Origin: Moheibacter lacus
GTDB lineage: Bacteria; Bacteroidota; Bacteroidia; Flavobacteriales; Weeksellaceae
Reading direction: 5' to 3'
NCBI RefSeq assembly: GCF_014042165.1
Contig: NZ_JACDZE010000004.1
Coordinates: 186,001-250,000 of the forward strand
Length of the DNA: 64,000 nucleotides
Part shown: positions 28,358 to 38,419 of the stretch, piece by piece
Position numbering within the stretch: the stretch's first letter is position 1
Layout: every line of letters begins with the position of its first letter
Program-made: the position numbers and the translations under genes
The notes under the pieces: model-generated
Told to the model about the DNA's origin: nothing
Seen by the model: only the letters and a program-made list of their open reading frames with translations
The model's database searches: none

Positions 28358-28582
28358 TTAAGGAGGATTTCGGATTTTTTCTTGTTCAGGCGTTAGTTTT
28401 GCGTTTCCCTTACCCGGAAAACTTCCTTCTCCAAAATTGCCTTGCTCAGCACGCCATCGGTATAACAACGAAGGTCGTATGTCCAGTTCGCGTGCTAAAT
28501 CCGATACGTTATTTCGTTCATTACTCAACTCAACGGCTTAAAGCTTGAAGGCTCGATCATAAATTTTTCTCTCTTTTTTCAT
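28358..28582 (-). pseudogene. Relic of an IS3-family transposase orfA
   Basis: Read on the minus strand from the ATG at 28582, the sequence gives MKKERKIYDRAFKL, a stop at 28540-28538, then AVELSNERNNVSDLARELDI and RPSLLYRWRAEQ. This is the unmistakable helix-turn-helix of IS3-type OrfA, with a stop where Lys or Gln is expected. It runs to a second stop at 28360-28358, just after TPEQEKIR, where OrfA normally continues with a leucine zipper. OrfB is absent and no clear terminal inverted repeats were found. The relic lies ~80 bases outside the right-hand repeat. Confidence 0.8.
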
Positions 28583-28662
28583 CTTCTAAAATTAAGGTTT
28601 TACACTTAATTTTGTGTGGACGCTTAAAATAAAAGTAAGCTGAATAAGGGTTTTGTGATTAA

Positions 28663-28848
28663 GTTCGAATCCCTCTTTCTCCGCAAATAAAAACCGATTG
28701 GGAATCCAGTCGGTTTTTTTTATGTGAAAAAAGCGTAAAAAGTTTGCTTTCAAATGGTTTTGAATAAAAAAATAGATGCGAAGCATTAATGGTTTTTGTT
28801 TGTAGTACTTCCTTTTTCGGATTCAATGAGTTAATCCTCTTTCTCCGC
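28663..28848 (+). repeat. Right copy of the 186-bp direct repeat: tRNA 3' end, terminator and flank
   Basis: It is collinear with 15538-15723 and differs at about two positions. It opens with the tRNA T-loop and acceptor sequence GTTCGAATCCCTC...CTCCGCA without a tRNA body, contains the terminator at 28691-28721, and ends with a second CCTCTTTCTCCGC (28836-28848). The near identity over 186 bp, 13 kb apart, points to a recent duplication or to ongoing gene conversion. Confidence 0.85.
28691..28721 (+). terminator. Terminator inside the right repeat
   Basis: This is the same AAACCGATTGG / CCAGTCGGTTT stem, GAAT loop and T-run as in the left repeat. Confidence 0.75.
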
Positions 28849-29065
28849 AGAATGATAAAAAATATCGCTGAAAATCAACGGGTTTCTAGTTTGATGGTGT
28901 TTGCTTTATGAAGTTTTGGACCAAATCGTATCATTTTTTTGCTTATTCCCTAAATTTTTCTTGATTCATGATATTCGAAAAAGTTTATTTCATAGAAATT
29001 TTGCCAATATATTCTGAAATTACACCGAATAATTGACCATGAAAACTTGTATTTATAAAATCAGC
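28849..29065. other. Non-coding gap between the right repeat and obg
   Basis: Nothing recognisable is seen apart from a short ATG-started frame of 19 codons beginning at 28852, too small and unsupported to call. With the degenerate 28300-28662 stretch this makes ~760 bases without an intact gene. Confidence 0.4.
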
Positions 29066-30058
29066 TTAAATCTCTTTATTGATCTCTTTCCAGAGCAAAT
29101 CCTTTAACTCCATCAAACCTTGTTGCGCAACAGAAGAAATAAACAAATGCGGAATGTCTTTGGGCAATAATTGAGCGATTTCATTTTTCAATTCATCGTC
29201 CAGCATATCGCTTTTTGAAATGGCCAAAACCCTTTCTTTATCAAGTAATTCCGGATTGAATTTCTTCAATTCATTGAGTAGAATGTCATATTCTTTTGCA
29301 TAGTCTTTAGCATCAGCCGGTATGAGAAAAAGTAAAACCGAATTTCTTTCTATATGTCTTAAAAAACGATGTCCCAATCCTTTTCCTTCTGCCGCTCCTT
29401 CGATGATTCCGGGAATGTCAGCCATCACAAAAGATTGGTGGTTTCGGTATTCAACAATTCCCAAATTGGGCGTCAAAGTGGTAAAAGCATAATCTGCAAT
29501 TTTAGGTTTGGCAGCAGAAACGACAGAAAGCAAAGTGGATTTTCCGGCATTTGGGAAGCCCACCAAACCGACATCGGCCAGTACTTTTAGTTCCAAAACG
29601 ATGGGCATTTCTACACCTGGAAGACCTGGCTGTGCATATCGAGGTGTTTGTCGTGTAGCAGAACGAAAATGCCAGTTCCCCAGTCCACCTTTTCCTCCTT
29701 GAAGTAAAATCAATTCTTGTCCGTTTTCGGTAATTTCGCCGAGGAAGTTTCCTTGTTCATCTTTAGCAACAGTTCCGATGGGAACCTCGATGTATACATC
29801 ATTTCCATCAGCTCCGGTCGAACGGGAAGAACCACCATTTTTACCATTTTCAGCTTTTAAATGACGTGTATATCGAAGTGGTAAAAGCGTCCATTGATTG
29901 GAATTCCCTCTCATGATGATGTGTCCGCCTCGACCACCATCACCACCATCAGGACCTCCTTTTTCGATGAATTTTTCACGGTGTAAGTGAGCAGAACCTG
30001 CTCCACCATTTCCACTTTTACAATATATTTTGATGTAATCTACGAAGTTGGATTGCAA
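29066..30058 (-). CDS. obg: Obg/CgtA family GTPase
   Basis: A 330-residue GTPase. The glycine-rich Obg fold fills residues 1-158 ([23 protein letters not shown]). The G domain follows, with G1 [11 protein letters not shown]3 DIPG, a G4 site SKSD and G5 SSVAQQG. There is no C-terminal Obg extension, as is common in this phylum. It acts in late 50S ribosome assembly and stress signalling in the cytosol. A TAnnTTTG box lies 17 bases upstream of the start on the minus strand, and rmuC diverges from it. Confidence 0.95.
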   Translation of the reverse strand: MQSNFVDYIKIYCKSGNGGAGSAHLHREKFIEKGGPDGGDGGRGGHIIMRGNSNQWTLLPLRYTRHLKAENGKNGGSSRSTGADGNDVYIEVPIGTVAKDEQGNFLGEITENGQELILLQGGKGGLGNWHFRSATRQTPRYAQPGLPGVEMPIVLELKVLADVGLVGFPNAGKSTLLSVVSAAKPKIADYAFTTLTPNLGIVEYRNHQSFVMADIPGIIEGAAEGKGLGHRFLRHIERNSVLLFLIPADAKDYAKEYDILLNELKKFNPELLDKERVLAISKSDMLDDELKNEIAQLLPKDIPHLFISSVAQQGLMELKDLLWKEINKEI

Positions 30059-30074
30059 AACCTATAATTTATTG

Positions 30075-30082
30075 CAAAACTA
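30075..30082 (-). promoter_or_regulatory. -7 box of the obg promoter
   Basis: On the minus strand this reads TAGTTTTG, matching TAnnTTTG, and would place the transcript start ~10 bases before the obg ATG. No good -33 TTTG was found. Confidence 0.5.
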
Positions 30083-30183
30083 CATTATTTTTCGGAGTAA
30101 GTAGAGAATGCGAAATGTTGAACTTTATAAATCCAAAAATTTGAATGACATATTTTGTCGTTTGGGTATTGTAATTTTGAATT

Positions 30184-31701
30184 ATGGAAACAATTTATTT
30201 ATTGATCGGAATAATTTTAGGCGGAATCATCGGCGCAGTAGTTTTGTATGTTTTAATGAAAAATTCATCTGTGAGCAAGAAACAATATGATTCACTCAAC
30301 AATGATTTTATTAAAATTCAATCTGATTTTGAGAATTCACTAAGGAAAATCCTTGAACTAAATGAAATTATTTCTTCAGAAAAAAGAATTAATTCTGATT
30401 ATAATCAATTGATTGTGAGTCTTAAAAATGATTTTTCTAAGATTTCAGCGGAGCATCAGGCATTGAAAAATCAATTGTTTGAACAAAAAGAAATCAATTC
30501 CAAACAATCGGATCAAATTCAAAATTTGCAAAATGAAAAACAAATTGTTTTTGCTAAAAACGCTGAACTTTCAGCTATTAACGATACTTTAAATTCATCA
30601 CTCGAAACCCAAAAAATCGAAATTCAAAAAATTCAAGAAGAAGGGAAATTGCAATTTGAGAATTTGGCCAATAAGATTCTCGAAGAGAAATCGGAAAAAT
30701 TTACAGCCATGAACCAAACCAATTTAAAGACGATATTGGAACCGTTTCAAGAAAAAATGACCGAATTGAAAAATCGGGTGAACGAAGCTTACGAAAAAGA
30801 AAACAAAGAACGGTTTTCATTGGCCGAAAAGGTAAAAGAATTGGCGGAGCTCAACCAACAAATTTCAGAGGACGCAAAAAATCTAACACGTGCACTGAAA
30901 GGTGAGTCCAAAACCCAAGGAAACTGGGGTGAAATGATTTTGGAAAGCATTTTGGAGAGATCCGGTTTGGTAAAAGGTAGAGAATATTTCATGGAATATC
31001 AGCTGACGGACGAAAATAATGATGCGCTTTTTTCTGAATTTTCCGGTAAAAAAATGCGTCCTGATGCGGTGGTGAAATATCCTGATGAACGAAATGTGAT
31101 CATCGATTCTAAGGTTTCTTTGACGGCTTTTACGGAATTGGTGGATGAAAATGATGCCGAAGTCGTTCAGCTGAAACTCAATCAACATCTGGGTTCCATA
31201 AAAAATCATATCGTAGAACTATCCAACAAAGCTTATGACGATTATGGAAAATCACTGGATTTTGTGATGATGTTTATTCCAAGTGAACCCGCTTATATCG
31301 CAGCGATGCAAGCTGATCCCAACCTTTGGAATTTTGCTTATGATAAAAGAATTTTGCTGTTGAATCCAAGCAATTTGATCACTTCCTTAAAACTCATTGC
31401 CGATTTGTGGAAAAGGGAATACCAAAACCGAAACTCCATCGAAATCGCCAATCGCGGTGCGAAATTGTACGATAAATTTGTGAGTTTTGTGGAGAATTTA
31501 GAACGAATCGGGAAAAACATCGATCAAACCAAATCTTCTTATACTGACGCTTTGAAACAACTTTCAGAAGGAAGAGGGAATTTGGTCAATCAAAGTTTAG
31601 AAATGAAAAAATTGGGCATTAAAAATAAAAAAGAATTTTCCCAAAATTTGATGGAACAAGCGCAAGAATCCAACCTTTTGGAAAAGGAAAAAATGGATTG
31701 A
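30184..31701 (+). CDS. rmuC: RmuC family DNA recombination protein
   Basis: A 505-residue protein with an N-terminal membrane helix (TIYLLIGIILGGIIGAVVLYV), a long coiled coil (~40-240) and the RmuC domain. The domain has the conserved GNWGEMILESILERSGL, RPDAVVKYPDERNVIIDSKV and VMMFIPSEPAYIAA blocks, related to PD-(D/E)XK nucleases. RmuC limits DNA inversions at inverted repeats. It ends directly against the convergent uvrA stop with no base between. A TAATTTTG box at 30172-30179 is only four bases before the ATG, so either the message is almost leaderless or the true promoter is elsewhere. Confidence 0.93.
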   Translation: METIYLLIGIILGGIIGAVVLYVLMKNSSVSKKQYDSLNNDFIKIQSDFENSLRKILELNEIISSEKRINSDYNQLIVSLKNDFSKISAEHQALKNQLFEQKEINSKQSDQIQNLQNEKQIVFAKNAELSAINDTLNSSLETQKIEIQKIQEEGKLQFENLANKILEEKSEKFTAMNQTNLKTILEPFQEKMTELKNRVNEAYEKENKERFSLAEKVKELAELNQQISEDAKNLTRALKGESKTQGNWGEMILESILERSGLVKGREYFMEYQLTDENNDALFSEFSGKKMRPDAVVKYPDERNVIIDSKVSLTAFTELVDENDAEVVQLKLNQHLGSIKNHIVELSNKAYDDYGKSLDFVMMFIPSEPAYIAAMQADPNLWNFAYDKRILLLNPSNLITSLKLIADLWKREYQNRNSIEIANRGAKLYDKFVSFVENLERIGKNIDQTKSSYTDALKQLSEGRGNLVNQSLEMKKLGIKNKKEFSQNLMEQAQESNLLEKEKMD

Positions 31702-34527
31702 TCAATTTTTCATTTCCTCTGCAAGAAATCTTCCGGTAATGCTTTTCGTATTTTTCACAATTTCTTCAGGTGTTCCTTGAGCAACAATTTTTCCGCCACC
31801 TTCGCCACCGTCAGGACCAATGTCGATGATATGATCGGCCAATTTTATTACGTCCAAATTATGTTCGATGATGATGACTGTATTTCCGTGATTCACAATT
31901 TGATTGATAACATCCATCAAAACCCTAATGTCTTCAAAATGTAGTCCAGTTGTGGGTTCATCTAATATATAAATCGTTTTTCCGGTTTGTTTTTTACTCA
32001 ATTCGGAAGCGAGCTTCACACGTTGTGCTTCACCACCGGAAAGGGTAGTGGACTGCTGTCCAAGCGTGATATAGCCTAGTCCGACGTCTTGTAAGGTTTT
32101 CACGCTTCGGTAGATTTTTGGAATGGGTTCGAAGAATTCTACCGCTTCATTCACGGTCATATCAAGCACATCAGCGATAGATTTTCCTTTGTATCGGACT
32201 TCAAGTGTTTCTCGATTAAATCGTTTTCCATTGCAAGTTTCACAAGGAACATAAACGTCCGGTAAGAAATTCATTTCGATGACTTTGAGTCCTGCTCCTT
32301 CACAAGTTTCGCAACGTCCACCTTTGACATTAAACGAAAAACGTCCGGGTTTGTAGCCACGGATTTTTGCTTCAGGAAGTTGGGTGAAAAGATTACGGAT
32401 GTCTGAAAATAAATTGGTATAAGTTGCCGGATTGGAGCGTGGTGTACGACCGATAGGTGATTGGTCGACCTCGATGACTTTGTCCAAATGTTCCAGTCCT
32501 TCAATTTTTTTATAGGGCATTGGATTTTGTTCCGATCTGTAAAAATGTTTAGACAAAATCGGGTAGAGGGTTTCCGTGATTAATGTCGATTTTCCACTTC
32601 CCGAAACACCGGTTATCAAAATAAGTTTGCCCAATGGAATTTCTAAATTGACATTTTTTAAATTATTTCCAGTTGCACCTTTCAACAAAAGTTTGTGTCC
32701 ATTTCCTTCTCTGCGTTTTTCCGGAATTTCGATTTTCAAATCTCCGTTCAAGTAATCCGAAGTAAGCGTATGTGCTTTTTTGATTTCTTCCGGAATTCCT
32801 TGCCAAACAATTTTTCCGCCTCTACGGCCGGCTTTTGGTCCGATATCGATGACATAGTCAGACTCCATGATCATGTCTTTGTCGTGTTCTACCACTAAAA
32901 CCGAATTACCGATGTCGCGTAGTTTTTTCAGTGAATCAATTAATTTGATGTTGTCTCGCTGATGCAATCCGATGGAAGGTTCGTCTAAAATGTAGAGGAC
33001 GTTTACGAGTTGGGAACCGATTTGTGTAGCCAATCGGATGCGTTGTGCTTCTCCTCCGGAAAGGGATTTGGAAGGGCGATCCAATGCCAAATAATTTAAT
33101 CCGACATCCAATAAAAAACTTAATCTTGTTTCAATTTCTTTCAGAATTTCTTGGGCGATGATTTTTTCCTTTTTTCCTAGTTTTTTGTCTAAAGTTTGGA
33201 TCCAATTTCTTAAAAACTGAAGATCGAAATGAGCGACTTCGGCTATGTTTTTTTGATCAATTTTGAAGTGAAGAGATTCCTTATTGAGTCGAAATCCTTG
33301 GCAAGAAGAACAAGGAATTGTTTTGGAAAATTTTCTAGAAACTGACCAAGAAGAAGGAAGGGATTTATCTTCCATCATTTCTTCTAAAAACGGCACAATT
33401 CCCTCAAAATCAATTTTATAAACTTTACTGACATCCGCAAATTTTAATTGTACATCGACCGTTTCTTTCAAACCATACAAAATATCCTGAACGAGCTCTT
33501 TGTTCAGTTTTTTAAACGGCGTGTCGAGTGGTTCACCATATTTGGCATAGATGGATTCGATTTGTTTTTTAATTCTAGTGGTGTTTTTTAGTTCATCCAA
33601 TGGAACCAACATGCCATTTTTCAAAGTTCGATTTGGGTCTGGAATTATTTTATCAATATCGACAACTTTGGTTTCTCCCAGACCGTTACAATTTGGACAG
33701 GCGCCTTTGGGAGAATTAAAAGAAAAGGTGTTGGGTTCAGGGTTGGGGTAGGAAATTCCGGTCGTTGGACACATTAAATTTCGGCTGTAAAATCGGGCTT
33801 CATTTGTTTCGTAATCCAACACCATCATGACATTGTCTCCCTGTTGCATTGCGGTGTCTATGGAACTTAATAATCGATCGTCAGAAACGGCATCATTTAG
33901 TTTTAATTTGTCGATGACCAATTCTATATCATGGGCTTTGTAACGATCCAATTTTAAGTTGGGCGTGATCTCTTTGATGCTTCCGTCTACACGGACTTCC
34001 ATGTAGCCTTTTTTGGAAACTTGGGCGAAAAGCTCTCTGTAATGACCTTTTCTGGCGCGAACCAACGGTGCGAGTATGGCGATTTTTTTTTGTGCAAATT
34101 TTTCTTTGATGAGTTCTTGGATTTGCTGATCTGTATAACTCACCATCTCTTCTCCTGTATGGTAAGAATAAGCGGTAGAGGCTCTGGCGTAAAGAAGTCT
34201 TAAGAAATCATAGATTTCCGTTATCGTTCCTACTGTGGAACGCGGGCTTTTTGAGGTCGTTTTTTGTTCGATGGCGATAACTGGAGAAAGTCCTTCGATT
34301 TTATCTACATCGGGTCGTTCCATTCCTCCTAGAAATTGACGTGCATAAGCAGAAAAGGTTTCGATGTATCTGCGTTGTCCTTCGGCATAAATCGTATCAA
34401 ATGCAAGTGAGGATTTACCACTTCCGCTCAATCCCGTTATGACAACCAATTTTTCCCTTGGTATTTTTACATCAACGTCTTTTAAGTTATGTTCTCTGGC
34501 ACCGTAAACCTCTATAAAATCACTCAT
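31702..34527 (-). CDS. uvrA: Excinuclease ABC subunit A
   Basis: UvrA, the damage-recognition ATPase of nucleotide excision repair, 941 residues. It has two ABC modules: Walker A GLSGSGKSSLAF near the start and GVSGSGKSTLI in the second half, with signatures SLSGGEAQRI and TLSGGEAQRV. Zinc-finger cysteine pairs are CPNCNGLG, CSSCQGF, CETCEGAG and CETCNGKR. I start it at the ATG giving MSDFIEVYGAREHNL, the usual N-terminus; an in-frame TTG five codons upstream is unlikely. A TAAATTTG box lies 20 bases before this ATG. It is convergent with rmuC. Confidence 0.96.
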   Translation of the reverse strand: MSDFIEVYGAREHNLKDVDVKIPREKLVVITGLSGSGKSSLAFDTIYAEGQRRYIETFSAYARQFLGGMERPDVDKIEGLSPVIAIEQKTTSKSPRSTVGTITEIYDFLRLLYARASTAYSYHTGEEMVSYTDQQIQELIKEKFAQKKIAILAPLVRARKGHYRELFAQVSKKGYMEVRVDGSIKEITPNLKLDRYKAHDIELVIDKLKLNDAVSDDRLLSSIDTAMQQGDNVMMVLDYETNEARFYSRNLMCPTTGISYPNPEPNTFSFNSPKGACPNCNGLGETKVVDIDKIIPDPNRTLKNGMLVPLDELKNTTRIKKQIESIYAKYGEPLDTPFKKLNKELVQDILYGLKETVDVQLKFADVSKVYKIDFEGIVPFLEEMMEDKSLPSSWSVSRKFSKTIPCSSCQGFRLNKESLHFKIDQKNIAEVAHFDLQFLRNWIQTLDKKLGKKEKIIAQEILKEIETRLSFLLDVGLNYLALDRPSKSLSGGEAQRIRLATQIGSQLVNVLYILDEPSIGLHQRDNIKLIDSLKKLRDIGNSVLVVEHDKDMIMESDYVIDIGPKAGRRGGKIVWQGIPEEIKKAHTLTSDYLNGDLKIEIPEKRREGNGHKLLLKGATGNNLKNVNLEIPLGKLILITGVSGSGKSTLITETLYPILSKHFYRSEQNPMPYKKIEGLEHLDKVIEVDQSPIGRTPRSNPATYTNLFSDIRNLFTQLPEAKIRGYKPGRFSFNVKGGRCETCEGAGLKVIEMNFLPDVYVPCETCNGKRFNRETLEVRYKGKSIADVLDMTVNEAVEFFEPIPKIYRSVKTLQDVGLGYITLGQQSTTLSGGEAQRVKLASELSKKQTGKTIYILDEPTTGLHFEDIRVLMDVINQIVNHGNTVIIIEHNLDVIKLADHIIDIGPDGGEGGGKIVAQGTPEEIVKNTKSITGRFLAEEMKN

Positions 34528-34546
34528 TTTGCTCAAAATCAAGCTG

Positions 34547-34554
34547 CAAATTTA
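34547..34554 (-). promoter_or_regulatory. -7 box of the uvrA promoter
   Basis: The minus strand reads TAAATTTG, a full match to TAnnTTTG, 20 bases before the chosen uvrA ATG. This supports the shorter start. Confidence 0.55.
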
Positions 34555-34639
34555 CGTGATTTTACTACGAAAAAAAAAGATTCTAAATTCCTTTTAACCT
34601 GAGAATCTGATTAATCGAATTCAGGTTTTTGGGAAGAAC

Positions 34640-35671
34640 CTATTTTTTAATCGGGATATAAATTTTGGTTAGAAGTTCTTCCGGTTTTGGAGTGGATTTC
34701 GGGTCATTTTGAAATACTTCCCAGTGGGAATTTTCTAATTTTAAATTGTTCTTTTTAGCGAAATCTTTCATTTTTGATATTGATTCTTGAATGGTAGTAT
34801 GATTTCCTTTATGGATACAAACGAGCGTTTCAGTTGCGGGAAGTGCCATTAACTCCATTCCTTCTCCCAATTTTACAGATTCTGAAATGGGAAAACCAGA
34901 ATAAAATTTAGCTTTTTTAGCAGCCAGATCGACATATTCAAAATAGGTTACAGGAGATCCGATTTTGGTAGGAGAGATTTTTAAAAAATCGACGAGATAA
35001 CTATAAATTAGACCAAAAGATTCTTCTGAAGCTGTTTCCATTTCTTCTTTTTCCAGAGAAGTTTCATTCATGACAGTGATCAATTTTTGACCTTCAAAAA
35101 TTTCGGTTTTAATCATTCCCGGAGCAAGTGAAATGGCTTGTTCTGGAGTGAGTGCCGAGCTTTTTAAGTTGGCTTCTAATTTGGATAAACCCAATTGGAG
35201 TTTCTCTGTTAATTTTTTAGAAGTAAAATAACTGTAATATCTGGAGAAATAGCCAATTTCCTCTGTAATGATACTCCATTTTACTTTGGTTTTATTTGGA
35301 GTAGATGATTGGAAGTTAACTTTCATTTCGGCATTTTCACCTAAATTCAATCCGTTCAACGCATAGATTATGGTTTTGTTGATGTCGGATTTGTTGATGG
35401 TAATTTCAGCTTCTGAATCGATTGATTTCCATTTGTATCCAGCACCCATTCCTCTATAAGGAGCAAAGAATTCCTGAGTGGTAAGTGAATCGCTGGAAGA
35501 CCAAGGATCCCATTCAGAAAATTCTTTTAAATTGTTGAATTCTTCAAAAATAATTCCGGGAGGAGAATCAAACTCTTTTTCAACTTCAGCATTGAGTTGT
35601 TTGGGAAGAAAAAGAGGAAGCAATAAGATGCCGATTACCAACAAGATAAGGATTTGTGTAAATCTTCTCAT
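34640..35671 (-). CDS. SRPBCC plus GyrI-like effector-binding domain protein
   Basis: A 343-residue protein. An N-terminal membrane helix (IGILLLPLFLP) is followed by an SRPBCC/START-like domain (~30-165, with FDSPPGIIFEEFNN and EWDPWSS). A C-terminal GyrI/AraC effector-binding-like domain (~180-340) contains GSPVTYFEYVD and MALPATETLVCIHKG. This combination is common in Bacteroidota and is thought to bind small hydrophobic molecules at the inner membrane, but no substrate is known. It stands alone between uvrA and a divergent DUF937 gene, and a TAATTTTG box lies 19 bases upstream. Confidence 0.75.
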   Translation of the reverse strand: MRRFTQILILLVIGILLLPLFLPKQLNAEVEKEFDSPPGIIFEEFNNLKEFSEWDPWSSSDSLTTQEFFAPYRGMGAGYKWKSIDSEAEITINKSDINKTIIYALNGLNLGENAEMKVNFQSSTPNKTKVKWSIITEEIGYFSRYYSYFTSKKLTEKLQLGLSKLEANLKSSALTPEQAISLAPGMIKTEIFEGQKLITVMNETSLEKEEMETASEESFGLIYSYLVDFLKISPTKIGSPVTYFEYVDLAAKKAKFYSGFPISESVKLGEGMELMALPATETLVCIHKGNHTTIQESISKMKDFAKKNNLKLENSHWEVFQNDPKSTPKPEELLTKIYIPIKK

Positions 35672-35690
35672 AATTTAAGTGTTTAGCCTA

Positions 35691-35698
35691 CAAAATTA
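35691..35698 (-). promoter_or_regulatory. -7 box for the SRPBCC/GyrI-like gene
   Basis: The minus strand reads TAATTTTG (TAnnTTTG), 19 bases upstream of the ATG at 35671. Confidence 0.5.
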
Positions 35699-35741
35699 GA
35701 AATTTCAAATAGGATTCATAATATTATTTGAATTTTAGTTT

Positions 35742-35749
35742 TATATTTG
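35742..35749 (+). promoter_or_regulatory. -7 box for the DUF937 gene
   Basis: TATATTTG fits TAnnTTTG and lies 24 bases before the ATG at 35774. A TTTG at 35727-35730 is nearer than the usual -33 spacing. Confidence 0.5.
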
Positions 35750-35773
35750 AGTTTAACCAAATTTAAGGAAAAA

Positions 35774-36367
35774 ATGGATATTTCGAGTTTATTACAGGGG
35801 GTTATGGGCCAACAAATGGTGAGCGGTGTCGTTAACCAATTAGGAATAGAAAACGAACAGGCTAAGATGGCAATTTCGGCCGCAGTTCCATTGCTTTTGA
35901 CAGCTTTAAATAAAAATGCCAACAGTGGAGATGCGCAAAATATAGCCAATGCACTTGAAAGGGATCATGATGGAAGTATTCTGGATAATTTGGGCGGATT
36001 TTTGCAAGGCGGCAATTTTTCAGATGGTGCAAATATTTTAAATCATGTTTTGGGAGGAAAACAAGCACAGGTTGAGAATGCAATCGGGAAAACTTCTGGA
36101 CTAAATTCCGGACAAATCGCTCAAATTTTGGCTATGCTTGCGCCGATAGTTATGGGATATTTGGGTAAAGAGAAAAGCCAAAATGGATTGGATGCTGGTG
36201 GACTTTCATCTTTATTAGGTGGTTTGGTTGGAGGAGCTTCTCAAACGAACCAACGAGAAATGGGCACCATCGAAAGACTTTTGGATCAAGATGGAGATGG
36301 CGATGCCATGGATGATGTAGTGGATTTAGGAAGTAAATTACTTGGCGGATTTTTCGGAAAAAACTAA
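35774..36367 (+). CDS. DUF937 family protein
   Basis: A 197-residue cytosolic protein with the DUF937 (YidB-like) pattern: a helical N-terminus (MDISSLLQGVMGQQMVSGV), then glycine-rich segments (GSILDNLGGFLQGGNF, SSLLGGLVGGA) and a C-terminal DQDGDGDAMDDVVDLGS stretch resembling a calcium-binding turn. The function is unknown. The ATG at 35774 is chosen over an in-frame TTG nine codons earlier because that codon would lie inside the -7 box region. A strong terminator follows 18 bases after the stop. Confidence 0.8.
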   Translation: MDISSLLQGVMGQQMVSGVVNQLGIENEQAKMAISAAVPLLLTALNKNANSGDAQNIANALERDHDGSILDNLGGFLQGGNFSDGANILNHVLGGKQAQVENAIGKTSGLNSGQIAQILAMLAPIVMGYLGKEKSQNGLDAGGLSSLLGGLVGGASQTNQREMGTIERLLDQDGDGDAMDDVVDLGSKLLGGFFGKN

Positions 36368-36385
36368 TTTTAAAGAAACGTAAAT

Positions 36386-36418
36386 AAAAAGGGGAAGCTT
36401 TTTGCTTCCCCTTTTTTT
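36386..36418 (+). terminator. Terminator after the DUF937 gene
   Basis: AAAAAGGGGAAGC (36386-36398) and GCTTCCCCTTTTT (36404-36416) pair perfectly around a five-T loop and run into more T. Beyond it, up to 36630, nothing else is recognised. Confidence 0.9.
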
Positions 36419-36630
36419 AATTCTTGATAAGGATTATTTTCTTATTCAAGATTCCACTTCTAATAACTGATAATGTTTTTGAAAAATTTAAAATATTTTG
36501 AACCGTTTCCGGTTTTGGTGATAATTGCTCACCGATAAAAGAGTAATTTTGCTTCATTTACATTGATTTTGAGTTCTATACTTTTAACGTATACCCACTC
36601 AAATTATTGTCTTAAACAAGCGATGAAGAG

Positions 36631-37221
36631 TTAAACTAATGTTAAAGTTAGTTTTTTTTCTTCTATCAGTTTTCTTAAGTTTATCAGTGCATATCTCATT
36701 CTTCCCAGAGCTGTATTGATGCTCACATCCGTTTCCTCAGCAATTTCTTTAAAACTAAGACCTTTGAAGATCCTTAGTTCCAATACATCTTTTTGATCTT
36801 CCGGTAAAAATTCAATGATATGACGCAAATCGTTTTCGATTTGGGTTTTAATTATTTTGGTTTCAGAGCAATCTTCCGGATCGGCTAAAAAGTCAAAAAT
36901 GCTAAAATCCTCATCTACAAATGTTTCGCCGATGATAGGCATTCTGGATTTTGAACGAAAATAGTCGATAGTGAGGTTATGTGCAATACGCATCACCCAA
37001 GGTAAAAATTTTCCTTCTTCGCTGTATTTTCCTTCTTTTAAAGTCAAAATAACTTTTACAAAAGTGTCTTGAAAAATGTCTTCTGCTATGTTTTTGTCTA
37101 AAACTTTGGAGAAAATAAAACCATATACTTTATTCTTATATCGTTCTATCAACTCTGCCAATGCGGATTCGTTTCCAAGTATGTACGAATCTACTAATTG
37201 AGAATCATCAATGAATTCCAT
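36631..37221 (-). CDS. ECF-type RNA polymerase sigma factor
   Basis: A 196-residue sigma factor with region 2 (NKVYGFIFSKVLDKNIAEDI, DTFVKVILTLKEG, FLPWVMRIAHNLTIDYFRS) and a region 4 helix-turn-helix (LPEDQKDVLELRIFKGLSFK, then EIAEETDVSINTALGRMRYA). It resembles an ECF factor that is widely conserved in Flavobacteriia and not tied to a SusC/D locus. No anti-sigma gene is next to it. The gene is alone, with ~170 bases to gapA. Confidence 0.9.
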   Translation of the reverse strand: MEFIDDSQLVDSYILGNESALAELIERYKNKVYGFIFSKVLDKNIAEDIFQDTFVKVILTLKEGKYSEEGKFLPWVMRIAHNLTIDYFRSKSRMPIIGETFVDEDFSIFDFLADPEDCSETKIIKTQIENDLRHIIEFLPEDQKDVLELRIFKGLSFKEIAEETDVSINTALGRMRYALINLRKLIEEKKLTLTLV

Positions 37222-37340
37222 ATTCTTCTTCTTTAGTCTTCAAATGTTAAAAAGATAGAATATATAATCTATAAGCAGATGTTTTTAAGTGTTATGATAA
37301 ACAAAGATATAAAATTTTCTTAAAAAATGATTTTTTTCAT

Positions 37341-37370
37341 AAAAAAAGCTGCTTTTTAACAAAGCAGCTT
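37341..37370 (-). terminator. Terminator after gapA
   Basis: AAGCTGCTTT (37346-37355) pairs with AAAGCAGCTT (37361-37370) around TTAAC. On the minus strand the stem is followed by a T-run (the A-run from 37341), ending the pfkA-gapA message. Confidence 0.85.
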
Positions 37371-37393
37371 AAAATATTTTTGAAAAAATAGAG

Positions 37394-38416
<1,023 letters not shown>

Positions 38417-38419
38417 TTA

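Larger units (their letters stand above)
15724..28662. other. 13-kb islet between two 186-bp tRNA-derived direct repeats
   Basis: The segment between the repeats carries the CHAT/sigma/anti-sigma trio, envelope protein genes and an IS3-type relic, but no integrase or recombinase gene. Direct repeats of this length and identity could recombine and delete the segment. Whether it entered as one unit, or the repeats mark separate events beside the defence island, cannot be decided from this sequence. Confidence 0.45.

Noticed and set aside
28592-28786. Minus-strand open frame of 64 codons across the right repeat
   Set aside because: It covers the same repeated tRNA end and terminator (AEKEGFEL string), so it is an artefact of the repeat.
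28852-28911. Short frame of 19 codons after the right repeat
   Set aside because: It is too short, without a known family or promoter.
34528-34542. Upstream TTG start for uvrA
   Set aside because: It adds five codons not typical of UvrA, and the promoter box is only 20 bases before the ATG at 34527.
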